From Bacillaceae bacterium (lineage in GTDB: Bacteria > Bacillota > Bacilli > Bacillales > Alkalibacillaceae), in NCBI GenBank assembly GCA_017656265.1, contig JACDOD010000001.1, positions 620,001 through 684,000 of the forward strand: 64,000 bases of DNA. Reading direction: 5' to 3'. Below the pieces are notes generated by a model, which searched no databases, was not told where the DNA came from, and saw only the letters and a program-made list of their open reading frames with translations. Below are positions 9,235-17,262 of this stretch, piece after piece. The position numbers and the translations under genes were made by a program. Every line of letters begins with the position of its first letter. Within the stretch, counting starts at the first letter, position 1.

Positions 9235-10125
9235 ATGAGTAAACCATTGAACCGGCGTTCTTTTATAAAGCGAACATTTTCTGCTATCGCAGGTGTCCTC
9301 GGTATATCTGGAGGTACATATTATTACGCTAAACACATTGAACCTTATCTGTTAACCGTCAAAACAGATCAAATATCTTCCATTAGAATTCCGCCCTCTT
9401 TTGAGGGATTTAAACTTTTACAGTTCAGTGATACCCATTTAGGATTTCATTATAATCTGGATGAATTTGAAAAGCTTGTCCAAAAAATTAATAAACAGCA
9501 GCCAGACCTGGTAGTTTTCACTGGAGATTTAATTGATGCCCCTAATCGATATGAAGTGCATAATTTAAGCCGTTGCGCATCATTGCTGAAACAAATCCAT
9601 GCACCATACGGAAAATATTGGATTTATGGAAATCATGATCATGGGGGGTATGGAACAGATATTATTAGAGAAGTGATGCAGGGAGGTGGCTTCCGCCTGT
9701 TACAAAATCAGGCCATAACCATTGAAAAGGAAAGTAATCGAATTGTTCTGGCCGGACTGGATGATGTCATGCTTGGACGACCGGATTTAGAACGAACGTT
9801 TCGTCATGTAAACCACGATCTTTTTTCCATTTTACTTTGCCATGAACCTGACTTTGCGGATCGAAGTAAAGATTATCCAGTAGATGTTCAGTTGTCTGGC
9901 CACAGTCACGGCGGACAAATTCAGCTCCCATTTTTCGGATACATCGTCACGCCTCCCTTCGGAGAAAAATACGTAGAGGGGAAATTTGAAATTGGAGAAA
10001 AACCTCTGCAGCTCTTTGTTACCCGGGGGATCGGAACAACAAGATTGCCGTACCGTTTTTTATGCAAACCAGAAATCCACCTATATACTCTGAAACACCA
10101 GAATACAAATGATGATCTTCGATGA
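9235..10125 (+). CDS. ykuE: Tat-exported metallophosphoesterase (YkuE-like)
   Basis: A 296-residue protein with a twin-arginine signal (N-R-R-S-F-I-K-R, residues 6-13) followed by a hydrophobic core. The calcineurin-like metal-binding blocks are visible in order: F-S-D-T-H-L-G, T-G-D-L-I-D, G-N-H-D-H, then L-C-H-E-P-D and G-H-S-H-G-G. B. subtilis YkuE is a Tat substrate placed in the cell wall, and its gene adjoins ykuF (fadH) as here. The start at 9235 is chosen for the AAGGATG site about 6 bases upstream. The physiological substrate is not known. Confidence 0.88.
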   Translation: MSKPLNRRSFIKRTFSAIAGVLGISGGTYYYAKHIEPYLLTVKTDQISSIRIPPSFEGFKLLQFSDTHLGFHYNLDEFEKLVQKINKQQPDLVVFTGDLIDAPNRYEVHNLSRCASLLKQIHAPYGKYWIYGNHDHGGYGTDIIREVMQGGGFRLLQNQAITIEKESNRIVLAGLDDVMLGRPDLERTFRHVNHDLFSILLCHEPDFADRSKDYPVDVQLSGHSHGGQIQLPFFGYIVTPPFGEKYVEGKFEIGEKPLQLFVTRGIGTTRLPYRFLCKPEIHLYTLKHQNTNDDLR

Positions 10126-10140
10126 TTCCATTATCCATTG

Positions 10141-10240
10141 CATCAGACCATTCGCATTTATGAAAAACTGGGTTTTCAAAGAGAAGGGATTTTCAGAGTT
10201 TATTCACCGTGATGGGAAAAGGCATGATATGATTCTATAG
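10141..10240 (+). pseudogene. Frameshifted C-terminal remnant of a GNAT acetyltransferase
   Basis: From 10141 one frame reads H-Q-T-I-R-I-Y-E-K-L-G-F-Q-R-E-G, the usual motif B of GNAT enzymes. Near 10188-10194 the similarity moves to another frame, which reads E-F-I-H-R-D-G-K-R-H-D-M-I-L then stop at 10240, as in GNAT C-termini. No N-terminal domain, start or ribosome site is present. This is a degraded leftover of a once complete gene between ykuE and the Gly-rich gene. Confidence 0.7.
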
Positions 10241-10408
10241 GTTTACTGAGGCCTGGTTGGGAAAAGAGCCGCTGCCAGTTGTTCTGTTTTTTACGAGTTT
10301 GATTTTTTCCTTTACTAGACACCCGCCCTCTGTGCTTTTGTACTGGCTCACATGTCCCTACCCTTTCATATAAATGTAATGAACATCTATATGGAAGGAG
10401 TGTCAGTC

Positions 10409-10702
10409 ATGAATCATCCATTAGTTTACCCAGCTCATCAGCCAATGGTAAGAGAAACGGAACACCCTCACCATTTTTATGGGGATGATCAGCGCATATT
10501 TCCTTATGGTGGAGCTATTCCTTTTCTTACTGGATTAGCAGTCAGTCCTTTGTTATTTGGGGGTTATGGTTTTGGACCAGGTTTCGGCTACGGCGGATTT
10601 GGCCGTCCCTTTTTCGGACCAGGTTTTGGCTACGGTGGATTTGGCCGTCCCTTTTTCGGACCAGGTTTTGGTCCATTTCGCCCTAGACCATTTTTCTGGT
10701 AA
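10409..10702 (+). CDS. Small Gly/Phe-rich repeat protein
   Basis: A 97-residue protein starting at the ATG behind GGAAGGAGTG. The first 45 residues are polar with several His, Pro and Tyr. A short hydrophobic stretch (I-P-F-L-T-G-L-A-V-S-P-L-L-F-G) is followed by tandem copies of F-G-P-G-F-G-Y-G-G-F-G-R-P-F ending R-P-R-P-F-F-W. The Gly/Tyr/Phe composition resembles small spore-coat or exosporium proteins of bacilli; that role is inference. The 42-base DNA repeat inside makes length variation likely. A terminator follows. Confidence 0.7.
   Translation: MNHPLVYPAHQPMVRETEHPHHFYGDDQRIFPYGGAIPFLTGLAVSPLLFGGYGFGPGFGYGGFGRPFFGPGFGYGGFGRPFFGPGFGPFRPRPFFW
10572..10674 (+). repeat. In-gene 42-bp tandem repeat
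   Basis: Two full units and part of a third, nearly identical in DNA, each coding for F-G-P-G-F-G-Y-G-G-F-G-R-P-F. The units differ only at silent positions (for example GGTTTC against GGTTTT), which indicates recent duplication or gene conversion. Confidence 0.85.
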
Positions 10703-10707
10703 ACCGT

Positions 10708-10743
10708 GCGCATGTGATACATTCTATCACATGCGCTTTTTAT
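10708..10743 (+). terminator. Intrinsic terminator after the Gly-rich gene
   Basis: A perfect 12-bp stem (GCGCATGTGATA with TATCACATGCGC), a 5-base loop and a T-rich tail. Confidence 0.92.
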
Positions 10744-10913
10744 ATTTTTAGTGATCCCCTCTTTTCAACTGACATCTGCTGCAACTCAAAACCATCCATA
10801 GATTATATCTTTCTCCTATGAATTGTTAATATTTTGTCAAAGATGAATAGTAACACACTTGTTCACCATCGTGTTACAATGGAACATGAAGACTTTTGTC
10901 AGGAGGAACGTTT

Positions 10914-11504
10914 ATGAAAGGAATGAAAATTTTATTTCCTGTCATTTTTTTCAGTATTTTGCTAACAGGATGTGGCCTATTTGGCGATACACAATATGAA
11001 GGGGATTTTTCATATGAAGTGCAAGATTTCTCTTATATCAATCAGGATGGAGAAACAGTTTCACTGGATGATTTGAAAGGCTCCTTCTGGGTTGCAGATA
11101 TGGTGTTCACAAATTGTAATACGGTTTGCCCGCCAATGACAGCGAATATGGCCAGATTGCAAAAATTACTGAAAGAGGAAGGATTAAACGAGGTAAGGCT
11201 CGTATCATTTAGTGTAGATCCAGAAGTAGATACACCGGAGAACTTAAAAGCATTTGGGGATAAATTTGGTGTCGATTACTCCAACTGGGATTTCTTGACG
11301 GGATATACGATGGAGGACATAGAGAAATTTGCTCTCAAATCATTTAAATCTTTGGTAGACAAGCCTGAAGGACAGGATCAAGTAAACCATGCTGTTTCAT
11401 TCTTTATAGTGACACCTGATGGCTATGCCATTAAACGCTACAATGGTACACAGGCACAGCAAATGGAACAGATTGTTGAAGACTTAAAAGGTTATTTAAA
11501 GTAA
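10914..11504 (+). CDS. SCO1/SenC-family copper chaperone lipoprotein
   Basis: A 196-residue lipoprotein with the lipobox L-L-T-G-C at about residue 17-21. The thioredoxin-like domain has T-N-C-N-T-V-C-P-P (the CxxxC copper ligands, near residues 68-76) and the third ligand His in V-N-H-A-V-S-F (near residue 156). SCO proteins deliver copper to the CuA centre of cytochrome oxidase subunit II. B. subtilis YpmQ is the nearest named relative. A CuA-type subunit II is encoded at 57078 in this window. The start is chosen for AGGAGG seven bases upstream. Confidence 0.9.
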   Translation: MKGMKILFPVIFFSILLTGCGLFGDTQYEGDFSYEVQDFSYINQDGETVSLDDLKGSFWVADMVFTNCNTVCPPMTANMARLQKLLKEEGLNEVRLVSFSVDPEVDTPENLKAFGDKFGVDYSNWDFLTGYTMEDIEKFALKSFKSLVDKPEGQDQVNHAVSFFIVTPDGYAIKRYNGTQAQQMEQIVEDLKGYLK

Positions 11505-11508
11505 AGAT

Positions 11509-11541
11509 AAAGGGTCGGCTTCACTGGGGCCAGCCCTTTGT
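11509..11541 (+). terminator. Probable terminator after the SCO gene
   Basis: AAAGGG/CCCTTT with an inner GGC/GCC pair and a one- to two-base mismatch forms a stem directly after the stop codon. The T tail is short, so termination may be partial. Confidence 0.6.
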
Positions 11542-11567
11542 CTGACTAAAAGAAAGGTGAGTCCATT

Positions 11568-12041
11568 ATGAAGCAGAAAGATTGTCATTATACCACCCGA
11601 GAAATAGCTGAAGCCATTTCCGTTGTCAATCGCCACGCCAAAACTGCTCCCCAGCCGAAACAACTTTATACCTTAAAAAGAAAATCCATCCAAAAACTTC
11701 TCCATCAAAAACAAGCAAAAAAAGTTGGCCTTCATTATTCTGAACACCCTACTCTAAGCAAACAGCATACCACTCTGTTAATCCAGGTGGAAGATTTTTA
11801 TTTTCATCTGCCGCCCGAAAAAAATGATTTAAACACCCTCAAACACCTGGGACATATTAATCATGAATTCCGCAACCCCAAACCGCAGCTCTCTCTTAAA
11901 AGAGCCAAACAGATTCTTTACCACTATTTAGGATGGAAACCTGTTAAAAAAAGCCCTGGCCGTCAACAGTTTCCATCTGTTTCTTCATGGGTTTCCGGAC
12001 AAGATCAGCAAAATTGGCGCAAAAAGCAGGGCAGATACTAA
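11568..12041 (+). CDS. ykyB: YkyB/Kre-family protein (comK regulation in B. subtilis)
   Basis: A 157-residue basic protein. The block V-N-R-H-A-K-T-A-P-x-P-K-x-L-Y near residues 19-34, followed by K-V-G-L-H-Y-S and D-F-Y-F-H-L-P-P, matches YkyB. YkyB is named Kre in B. subtilis, where it limits ComK expression and so competence. In B. subtilis ykyB lies close to patA, ykuE and ykuF; all four are in this window within 9 kb. It follows AGAAAGGTGAG and the SCO gene, with a terminator between. Confidence 0.82.
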   Translation: MKQKDCHYTTREIAEAISVVNRHAKTAPQPKQLYTLKRKSIQKLLHQKQAKKVGLHYSEHPTLSKQHTTLLIQVEDFYFHLPPEKNDLNTLKHLGHINHEFRNPKPQLSLKRAKQILYHYLGWKPVKKSPGRQQFPSVSSWVSGQDQQNWRKKQGRY

Positions 12042-12120
12042 AAACTCTCTATGGCGTATGTCCTGTCTCTATTCATGCTATTAAAAAAGAGGTCAGTACA
12101 AAACTTCAAAAAGTCATAAC

Positions 12121-12215
12121 CTGGGGCTGGGACAAAACACCCAAAAGCAAAAAAATATCCGAACTATAATCAATCGTCACAGGCATAGTTCGGATATTTT
12201 TATTTCGAGAGATAC
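12121..12215 (+). repeat. Short repeat: GGCTGGGACAAAA plus module D hairpin
   Basis: GGGGCTGGGACAAAAC starts at 12123. The hairpin ATATCCGAACTAT / ATAGTTCGGATAT follows at 12157-12200 and ends in T residues. This is the minimal form of the intergenic repeat and may end ykyB transcription. Confidence 0.8.
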
Positions 12216-12308
12216 GAAAAGTCTTTTATTATTCTATGAAATGAAGGAAATGATTGTTATTATAAAACAGTTAAAAATGATCCAGTTCTTTAGCAGGCTG
12301 CTCCTCCA

Positions 12309-12623
12309 TTATTTTGTGCGGACAGCTGTTCCAGAAGCTACGACCATCATCATTCCCTCTCGAAGGGTTTCAAAATCAAGGTCAACTGCAATCACTGCAT
12401 TTGCACCCATCTGGGATGCTTTCTGAGTCATTTCCCGTATCGCGATGTCTCGTCCTTCAGCCAGTTTGCTTTCATAAGCAGAACTTCTTCCTCCAACAAT
12501 ATCTGAAATTCCAGCCAGAAAGTCTCTTACTACATTGGCACCCATAATGGCTTCTCCAGTTACGACTCCTAAATACTCATCAATTTCTCTGTTCTGAAGG
12601 GTATGTGTTGTAGATACAATCAT
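12309..12623 (-). CDS. YbjQ/UPF0145 heavy-metal-binding-domain protein
   Basis: A 104-residue protein matching the YbjQ family (UPF0145) in length and sequence: G-E-A-I-M-G-A-N near residue 22-29, then a block ending in A-x-x-M-G-A-N-A-V-I. Members form pentamers; a metal-binding role has been suggested but no function is firm. The ATG follows AAGGAGGATATATTA. It is the second gene of a small minus-strand pair with the membrane protein at 12644. Confidence 0.85.
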   Translation of the reverse strand: MIVSTTHTLQNREIDEYLGVVTGEAIMGANVVRDFLAGISDIVGGRSSAYESKLAEGRDIAIREMTQKASQMGANAVIAVDLDFETLREGMMMVVASGTAVRTK

Positions 12624-12643
12624 TAATATATCCTCCTTAAATA

Positions 12644-12865
12644 TTAATCATTTCGAATAATTAAGTACACAATCAGGCCCAGGATAGGAAAAAATAATGT
12701 ACCTATTAATACAATTAGAGCATATTCCTTTGAATGGCCTTTATTTAGTGAATCACGGTAGGCCCATATACTTGTAATGACGTTTAAAAACAACAAAAAT
12801 AGTCCAATAAAAATAAAGATAAAGAAAAATGAGCCGAACATGCTCAGGGCAATTGCTCCAATCAT
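12644..12865 (-). CDS. Small two-helix membrane protein
   Basis: 73 residues with two hydrophobic segments (about 3-32 and 47-70) joined by a polar loop with R-D-S-L-N-K-G-H. The end, F-P-I-L-G-L-I-V-Y-L-I-I-R, resembles the PLDc_N (PF13396) type of membrane domain. The ATG at 12865 is preferred over a GTG three codons earlier because the GAAGGAG site abuts the GTG but lies 8 bases from the ATG. It stands just upstream of ybjQ and is likely co-transcribed. Confidence 0.65.
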   Translation of the reverse strand: MIGAIALSMFGSFFFIFIFIGLFLLFLNVITSIWAYRDSLNKGHSKEYALIVLIGTLFFPILGLIVYLIIRND

Positions 12866-12960
12866 CCCTACCACTCCTTCCTCATCTTAACTGTACGTTT
12901 TTAAAATGAGAAAGTTTCATCTTTTTTCAAAATAAAGGTTTAGCTGCCCTAAGCATTTTT

Positions 12961-13356
12961 TTATCTGACAGAACTTTTCTTGGTCTTCGCTTTAATATAC
13001 CTCTTGAGCTCTGTATAAAGATGGACAGTCAAGAGAACAATTCCAAAAAAGATAATAGACAAAGACCCGCTGGAAAGATCAGAAAATTCCATATCCCCCT
13101 GATTTGTAATGCCCTGATACAATTCAAATAATGTAAGTAGAAATAGCAGGATAAAACTAATAGAAAAATAAGCAAGCACCTTATCCCATTTCAACTTAAC
13201 CAGTAAAGTGACCACAGGGTGAAAAACATAATACAAAATGACAATCCCTATAAGCCCAATTGAAAAATGCAAGTGGTCATCAGTAATGCCAAGTGGTGCT
13301 AGATTCGCCTTTTCAACGAGAAGGTCATGCAAAAATAGTAAGTCTCTTCCATTCAT
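12961..13356 (-). CDS. Three-helix membrane protein of unknown function
   Basis: 131 residues with three hydrophobic segments (about 30-50, 61-81 and 96-113) and a basic C-terminal tail K-A-K-T-K-K. No known motif is seen. It follows GGGGGCA-type ribosome signals and is alone on the minus strand. Confidence 0.6.
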   Translation of the reverse strand: MNGRDLLFLHDLLVEKANLAPLGITDDHLHFSIGLIGIVILYYVFHPVVTLLVKLKWDKVLAYFSISFILLFLLTLFELYQGITNQGDMEFSDLSSGSLSIIFFGIVLLTVHLYTELKRYIKAKTKKSSVR

Positions 13357-13541
13357 TCCAATGCCCCCTTAATAAAATTCCTTCCTATTTTTGTCTGATT
13401 TTGAATCTTTTAAACCTAAAACTATAGTTTTTTTCTTAAGCTAGTGGGATTAATTTGAAAATCTGCTTTTAAGAAATTCATTCTTCATTTATGATGGATT
13501 ATAATTGTAGAATATATCCTGACTCATAGGGGAGTTTAGGG

Positions 13542-14462
13542 ATGAGACGTTCTATTATTTTTATCATGCTTGGAGCCGGACTATGGGGAACCATTGGATG
13601 GTATGTAAAAAACTTATATGCATACGGTTTTACCCCAATTGAAGTTGTCACATTGAGAGCCTTCACGACTGTCATATTTTTATTTGTCTATTTTGCCTTA
13701 ACAGAACCGACCGTGCTCAAACTAAAACAGTTCAGTCATGTTCGCTATTTTATTGGTACAGGCATCTTTAGTATTGTCTTTTTTAACTTCTGCATGTTTT
13801 CTGCCATAGAGGCATCTACTATACCTGTAGCAACAGCCTTATTGTACACAGCTCCTGTCTTTGTGACGATTATGTCCCGCTTTCTATTTAAAGAACTCTT
13901 TACTGCTGCTAAATTAATAGCACTTATCTTTTCATTAACCGGAACTGTTCTGGTAATTGAACTGATTCCTCTGAACCTTGACCGGATCAACCTCTCAGCA
14001 CTTCTCTTCGGTCTTGGTTCAGGCTTTGGGTACGCGCTCTACAGTATTTTTGGAAAATATGCTCTTGTAACCTACAATACGAAAACGATTACCTTCTATA
14101 CCTTTATAGTGGCCAGTATAGCTTTGATTCCAGCTTTTCCATATGAATCAATTGAAACCTTGCTTCAATTCAAGGTGCTTTTTATAGCGTTTGGACTTGG
14201 TATTTTTCCTACGGCTCTTGCCTATCTTTTATACACCTATGGGCTTACAAATGTAGAAGCCTCTAAGGCCTCTATTTTTACAACAGTTGAACCACTGGTG
14301 GCTACATTGATTGGGATCTCTGTTTTTCATGAAACGTTCTCGTTTGTACAGGGGATTGGAATGGTGTTAATTATTGGGGCAGTGTGGCTGCTTGAAGCCG
14401 TTCAGTCCAAAAAAAGTTCTTTTCGTAAAGCAACACGAACCAAGAAAGAGGCTGGTACATAA
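13542..14462 (+). CDS. EamA/DMT-family transporter
   Basis: A 306-residue protein with ten hydrophobic helices in two EamA repeats of about 140 residues each, the layout of drug/metabolite transporters. The first repeat begins G-A-G-L-W-G-T-I-G-W; the second repeat includes E-A-S-K-A-S-I-F-T-T-V-E-P-L-V-A-T. Such proteins export amino acids or other small metabolites; the substrate cannot be assigned. Upstream lies a TATAAT box (13500-13505) and a GGGGAG ribosome site. The stop codon region overlaps the left end of repeat copy 2. Confidence 0.87.
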   Translation: MRRSIIFIMLGAGLWGTIGWYVKNLYAYGFTPIEVVTLRAFTTVIFLFVYFALTEPTVLKLKQFSHVRYFIGTGIFSIVFFNFCMFSAIEASTIPVATALLYTAPVFVTIMSRFLFKELFTAAKLIALIFSLTGTVLVIELIPLNLDRINLSALLFGLGSGFGYALYSIFGKYALVTYNTKTITFYTFIVASIALIPAFPYESIETLLQFKVLFIAFGLGIFPTALAYLLYTYGLTNVEASKASIFTTVEPLVATLIGISVFHETFSFVQGIGMVLIIGAVWLLEAVQSKKSSFRKATRTKKEAGT

Positions 14463-14905
14463 AGGAATGAACGGTGGAAAACACGAACACGTTGCCTGAA
14501 AAAATTAACCTAGTCAACATGCGAGACTCCTGGTCGACTAAAACCGGCCACGTCCTGTGACCAACGTCGACACGAACACGTCCTGTGCGTCGCGGGAACA
14601 GCACGAGCCTAAAATCCCTAAAGACAGAAGGATGAGTTGCCTGAGGAAGCCTTAGGCCGTGCCCACGGAAAGCGAAGCATGTTGAAAAGAAAAGCGGAAG
14701 CGCCCCGCTTAGCCCCGAAAACGGCTGGAGGACCACCGAGGAGGCTGTCGCCGCCGCAGGGGGGCCGAAGCCGCTCGAGGGGCTGGGCGCTGAAGCTAGA
14801 CAACCCTTCTCTCAATTGAAAAAGGCTCACATTTTATACCTTTTATCTTTCAGAGCAAAAAAAATCCGAACTCATTCATGTAACGATTGAATGTAGTTCG
14901 GATAA
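14452..14905 (+). repeat. Modular intergenic repeat, copy 2 (modules A, B, C, D)
   Basis: The most complete copy. A GAGGCTGGTACA remnant of the outer repeat lies over the EamA stop. Module A is at about 14524-14612, module B at 14640-14683, GC-rich module C at about 14691-14803 (self-complementary GCGGAAGCGC ... GCGCTGAAGC), and hairpin D at 14859-14902. The region is far more GC-rich than its surroundings. No protein is proposed from it. Confidence 0.85.
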
Positions 14906-14976
14906 TCATTACCTTTGTCAGTTATGACTCAGCAACTCCTGTTGATCTACACATTTATGATATGATAAAACTAAAT

Positions 14977-15129
14977 TTAATTAGCTGCATATTCTTTTGT
15001 TTTCTTTTGGCGCTTAAGTTGTTTATTTTCAACTCTTCTTTCAATCTTCATCATTTCTTTTTCATCTTTCATAAGCTGAGATTTATATTCATTGACCAGC
15101 TCATCAAATACAGGCCGGCGTGGTCTCAT
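14977..15129 (-). CDS. fbpB: FbpB-family small basic protein
   Basis: A 50-residue basic protein: M-R-P-R-R-P-V-F-D-E-L-V-N-E-Y-K, then K-I-E-R-R-V-E and a Lys-rich tail. This is the pattern of Fur-regulated basic proteins B/C in Bacillus. In B. subtilis FbpB works with the small RNA FsrA to spare iron by lowering non-essential iron proteins. AAGGAG lies 9 bases upstream of the ATG. No Fur box was confirmed. It is divergent from patA. Confidence 0.75.
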   Translation of the reverse strand: MRPRRPVFDELVNEYKSQLMKDEKEMMKIERRVENKQLKRQKKTKEYAAN

Positions 15130-15242
15130 GATGAATCACTCCTTATGGATGATTTGTCAATCCGATTTTATTGTAACAGAAGACATTCTTTGATTTATTT
15201 AAATTGTTTGAACATTTTGTTAACATTATGGAGGTTAATACA

Positions 15243-16403
15243 GTGGAGAAGTGGTTAAATAAGCAAGTTACAAATATTGAGATTTCAGGCATCCGTAAAT
15301 TTTTTAATCTGGTTGCAGACCAAAATGATGTGGTTTCATTAACTATAGGACAGCCAGATTTTTCTACTCCGGAACATGTTAAAGAGGCCGGAAAACATGC
15401 CATTGAAGAAAATTATACAAGCTACACCCATAATGCAGGAATGTTACCTTTAAGAAAAGCAATCAGTGAATATGTCCGTGAAAAATATCAGTTAAATTAT
15501 CACCCTGAATCTGAAATCATTGTTACCGTTGGTGCCTCTCAGGCAATTGATATTACATTCCGGACGATCTTATCACCTGGTGATGAGGTCATCCTGCCAG
15601 GTCCTGTATACCCGGGGTACGAGCCTTTGATCAAGCTTGCTGGCGGAAAACCAATATTCGCTGATACAAGAGACACCCATTTCAAATTAACAGCTGATGT
15701 AATTCAGCATTATTTAACAGACAAAACAAAAGCAGTCGTTCTTCCATATCCTTCTAATCCAACAGGTGTAAGTTTAAAGAAAGAAGAATTAGTCGAAATC
15801 GCTCGACTTTTAAAGGATCGCCCGGTATTTATTGTTGCGGATGAAATCTACAGTGAATTAACCTATGAAAACAAACATGTTTCCATTGGTTCTCTTCCAG
15901 AGGTGCGCAATCAGACCGTTGTGATCCAGGGATTATCAAAATCCCATTCTATGACGGGATGGCGAATCGGATTTTTATTGGCACCCAATTCCATCGCCAG
16001 ACATGTTTTAAAAGTTCATCAATATAATGTCTCCTGTGCATCTTCAATTAGTCAGAGAGCTGCATTAGAAGCAGTTACAACCGGAAAAAACGATGCTGAG
16101 TTTATGAGAGATCAATATAAAAAACGATTAAACTATGTATATGATCGCCTAACCCAGATGGGACTTGACGTGGTTAAGCCAGATGGAGCATTTTATCTCT
16201 TTCCTAAATTTCCAATTCAACAAATGTCATCGTTTGATCTGGGATTAAAAATGGTGCAGAAAGCCCGGCTGGCTCTTGTACCCGGAGATGCTTTCTCATC
16301 ATATGGCCAGGGGTATATGCGTTTATCCTACGCTTATCATATGGACACCTTAAAAGAAGGGTTAGACCGATTGGAACAATTTATGGAAAAGGAATTTTAT
16401 TAA
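15243..16403 (+). CDS. patA: N-acetyl-LL-diaminopimelate aminotransferase (PatA)
   Basis: A 386-residue class I PLP aminotransferase. The PLP lysine lies in L-S-K-S-H-S-M-T-G-W-R-I-G; N-P-T-G and D-E-I-Y-S precede it, and the I-G-Q-P-D-F motif is near the start. It closely resembles B. subtilis PatA of the acetylated lysine/diaminopimelate branch. The GTG start gives V-E-K-W-L-N-K, which lines up with the B. subtilis N-terminus, and GGAGG lies 8 bases upstream; the longer frame from 15204 is rejected. A strong terminator follows. Confidence 0.92.
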   Translation: MEKWLNKQVTNIEISGIRKFFNLVADQNDVVSLTIGQPDFSTPEHVKEAGKHAIEENYTSYTHNAGMLPLRKAISEYVREKYQLNYHPESEIIVTVGASQAIDITFRTILSPGDEVILPGPVYPGYEPLIKLAGGKPIFADTRDTHFKLTADVIQHYLTDKTKAVVLPYPSNPTGVSLKKEELVEIARLLKDRPVFIVADEIYSELTYENKHVSIGSLPEVRNQTVVIQGLSKSHSMTGWRIGFLLAPNSIARHVLKVHQYNVSCASSISQRAALEAVTTGKNDAEFMRDQYKKRLNYVYDRLTQMGLDVVKPDGAFYLFPKFPIQQMSSFDLGLKMVQKARLALVPGDAFSSYGQGYMRLSYAYHMDTLKEGLDRLEQFMEKEFY

Positions 16404-16420
16404 CAATTTTCCCCTATAAA

Positions 16421-16463
16421 AAACATCCCATGCTGCATCGATTGGCAGCATGGGATGTTTTTT
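16421..16463 (+). terminator. Intrinsic terminator after patA
   Basis: A perfect 16-bp stem (AAACATCCCATGCTGC with its complement), an 8-base loop, then T residues. Confidence 0.95.
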
Positions 16464-16532
16464 ATGAAAGAAGTTTATAGGGATTCATCCTAGTATTTTT
16501 CCCATTTTAACTGACAAACCTTTTCAGCAGAA

Positions 16533-16757
16533 TTAACAAACGCCTCGTTGTTCATTGCTTCTGCTCTTTTTTCTGATTCGATGAACATCCTCACTTGTTG
16601 TTAGTTTCTGGTATACATTTAATAGCTTGTCCAATTCCTGACTAACCTGAATAGATTCATCACTTGTGTATCCATTTTGTGACGCGACCTCGATCAGGTA
16701 CTTCCGAAGATATTCAATCCGTTCTAACAACTCATAAGCCTCATAACTAGACGCCAC
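16533..16757 (-). CDS. Spo0E-like aspartyl-phosphate phosphatase
   Basis: A 74-residue helical protein. The family signature S-Q-E-L-D-K-L-L lies at about residues 41-48, in an antiparallel two-helix layout with R-I-E-Y-L-R in the first helix. Spo0E proteins dephosphorylate Spo0A~P and so delay sporulation. The GTG start at 16757 sits 7 bases after AAGGAGG; a TTG one codon earlier is less well placed. A second family member lies immediately upstream. Confidence 0.8.
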   Translation of the reverse strand: MASSYEAYELLERIEYLRKYLIEVASQNGYTSDESIQVSQELDKLLNVYQKLTTSEDVHRIRKKSRSNEQRGVC

Positions 16758-16834
16758 CAAATTACCTCCTTTACATGAAATGGCTATTATCTTTATATTA
16801 CCATATTCTTTGTTATTATGTAAAAAAATGTCTT

Positions 16835-17023
16835 TTAAACTTTTTTAGCTTCTTCTATTTTTGTTTTCAAATACATATTAATCAAATAATCCAGTTCCTG
16901 GCTTATCGTCAGAGTATTCTTGCTTCGAATTCCGAACTCATCTGCTGTTTTATACATTTCTTCCTGTTTTTTCGAAATTTTTTCCTTTAAAGTCCGAATA
17001 CCATTGTTTTTAATTGATTTCAT
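16835..17023 (-). CDS. Second Spo0E-like aspartyl-phosphate phosphatase
   Basis: A 62-residue protein with the signature T-I-S-Q-E-L-D-Y-L-I-N near residues 40-50, preceded by a basic helix with K-E-K-I-S-K-K-Q-E-E-M. The D of S-Q-E-L-D is the residue needed for phosphatase activity in the family. The start is ATG 17023 or GTG 17029; both lie near an AGGGGA site. It is about 70 bases upstream of the other Spo0E-like gene, same strand, with an A/T-rich gap, so each may have its own promoter. Confidence 0.75.
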   Translation of the reverse strand: MKSIKNNGIRTLKEKISKKQEEMYKTADEFGIRSKNTLTISQELDYLINMYLKTKIEEAKKV

Positions 17024-17191
17024 CCCCACTCACTTCCCCTATTTTATTTTGTACTGCAAATATTTAGAAAATCGAACGATTATGATTATTACAAAAGTCA
17101 TATTAAATGTAAACACTTTCGCAAAATTAGACAAATTTTTCTGTAAATTTATAAATGTTGCCGGTTGCAGTCGAGTTTTTTAAACTTTTTC

Positions 17192-17220
17192 TTGCAATTT
17201 TTTAGATCCGCTTCTATAAT
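17192..17220 (+). promoter_or_regulatory. Sigma-A-type promoter for the ATP-grasp gene
   Basis: TTGCAA (17192-17197), a 17-base spacer and a perfect TATAAT (17215-17220), 43 bases before the start codon. Confidence 0.7.
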
Positions 17221-17262
17221 TTCTAAGTCAAGCTCTTAAGTTTAAGAATGGAAGTGATAAAC

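Noticed and set aside
15204-15242. ATG start 13 codons upstream of the patA GTG
   Set aside because: The ribosome site GGAGG lies inside that extension and the GTG form aligns with known PatA.
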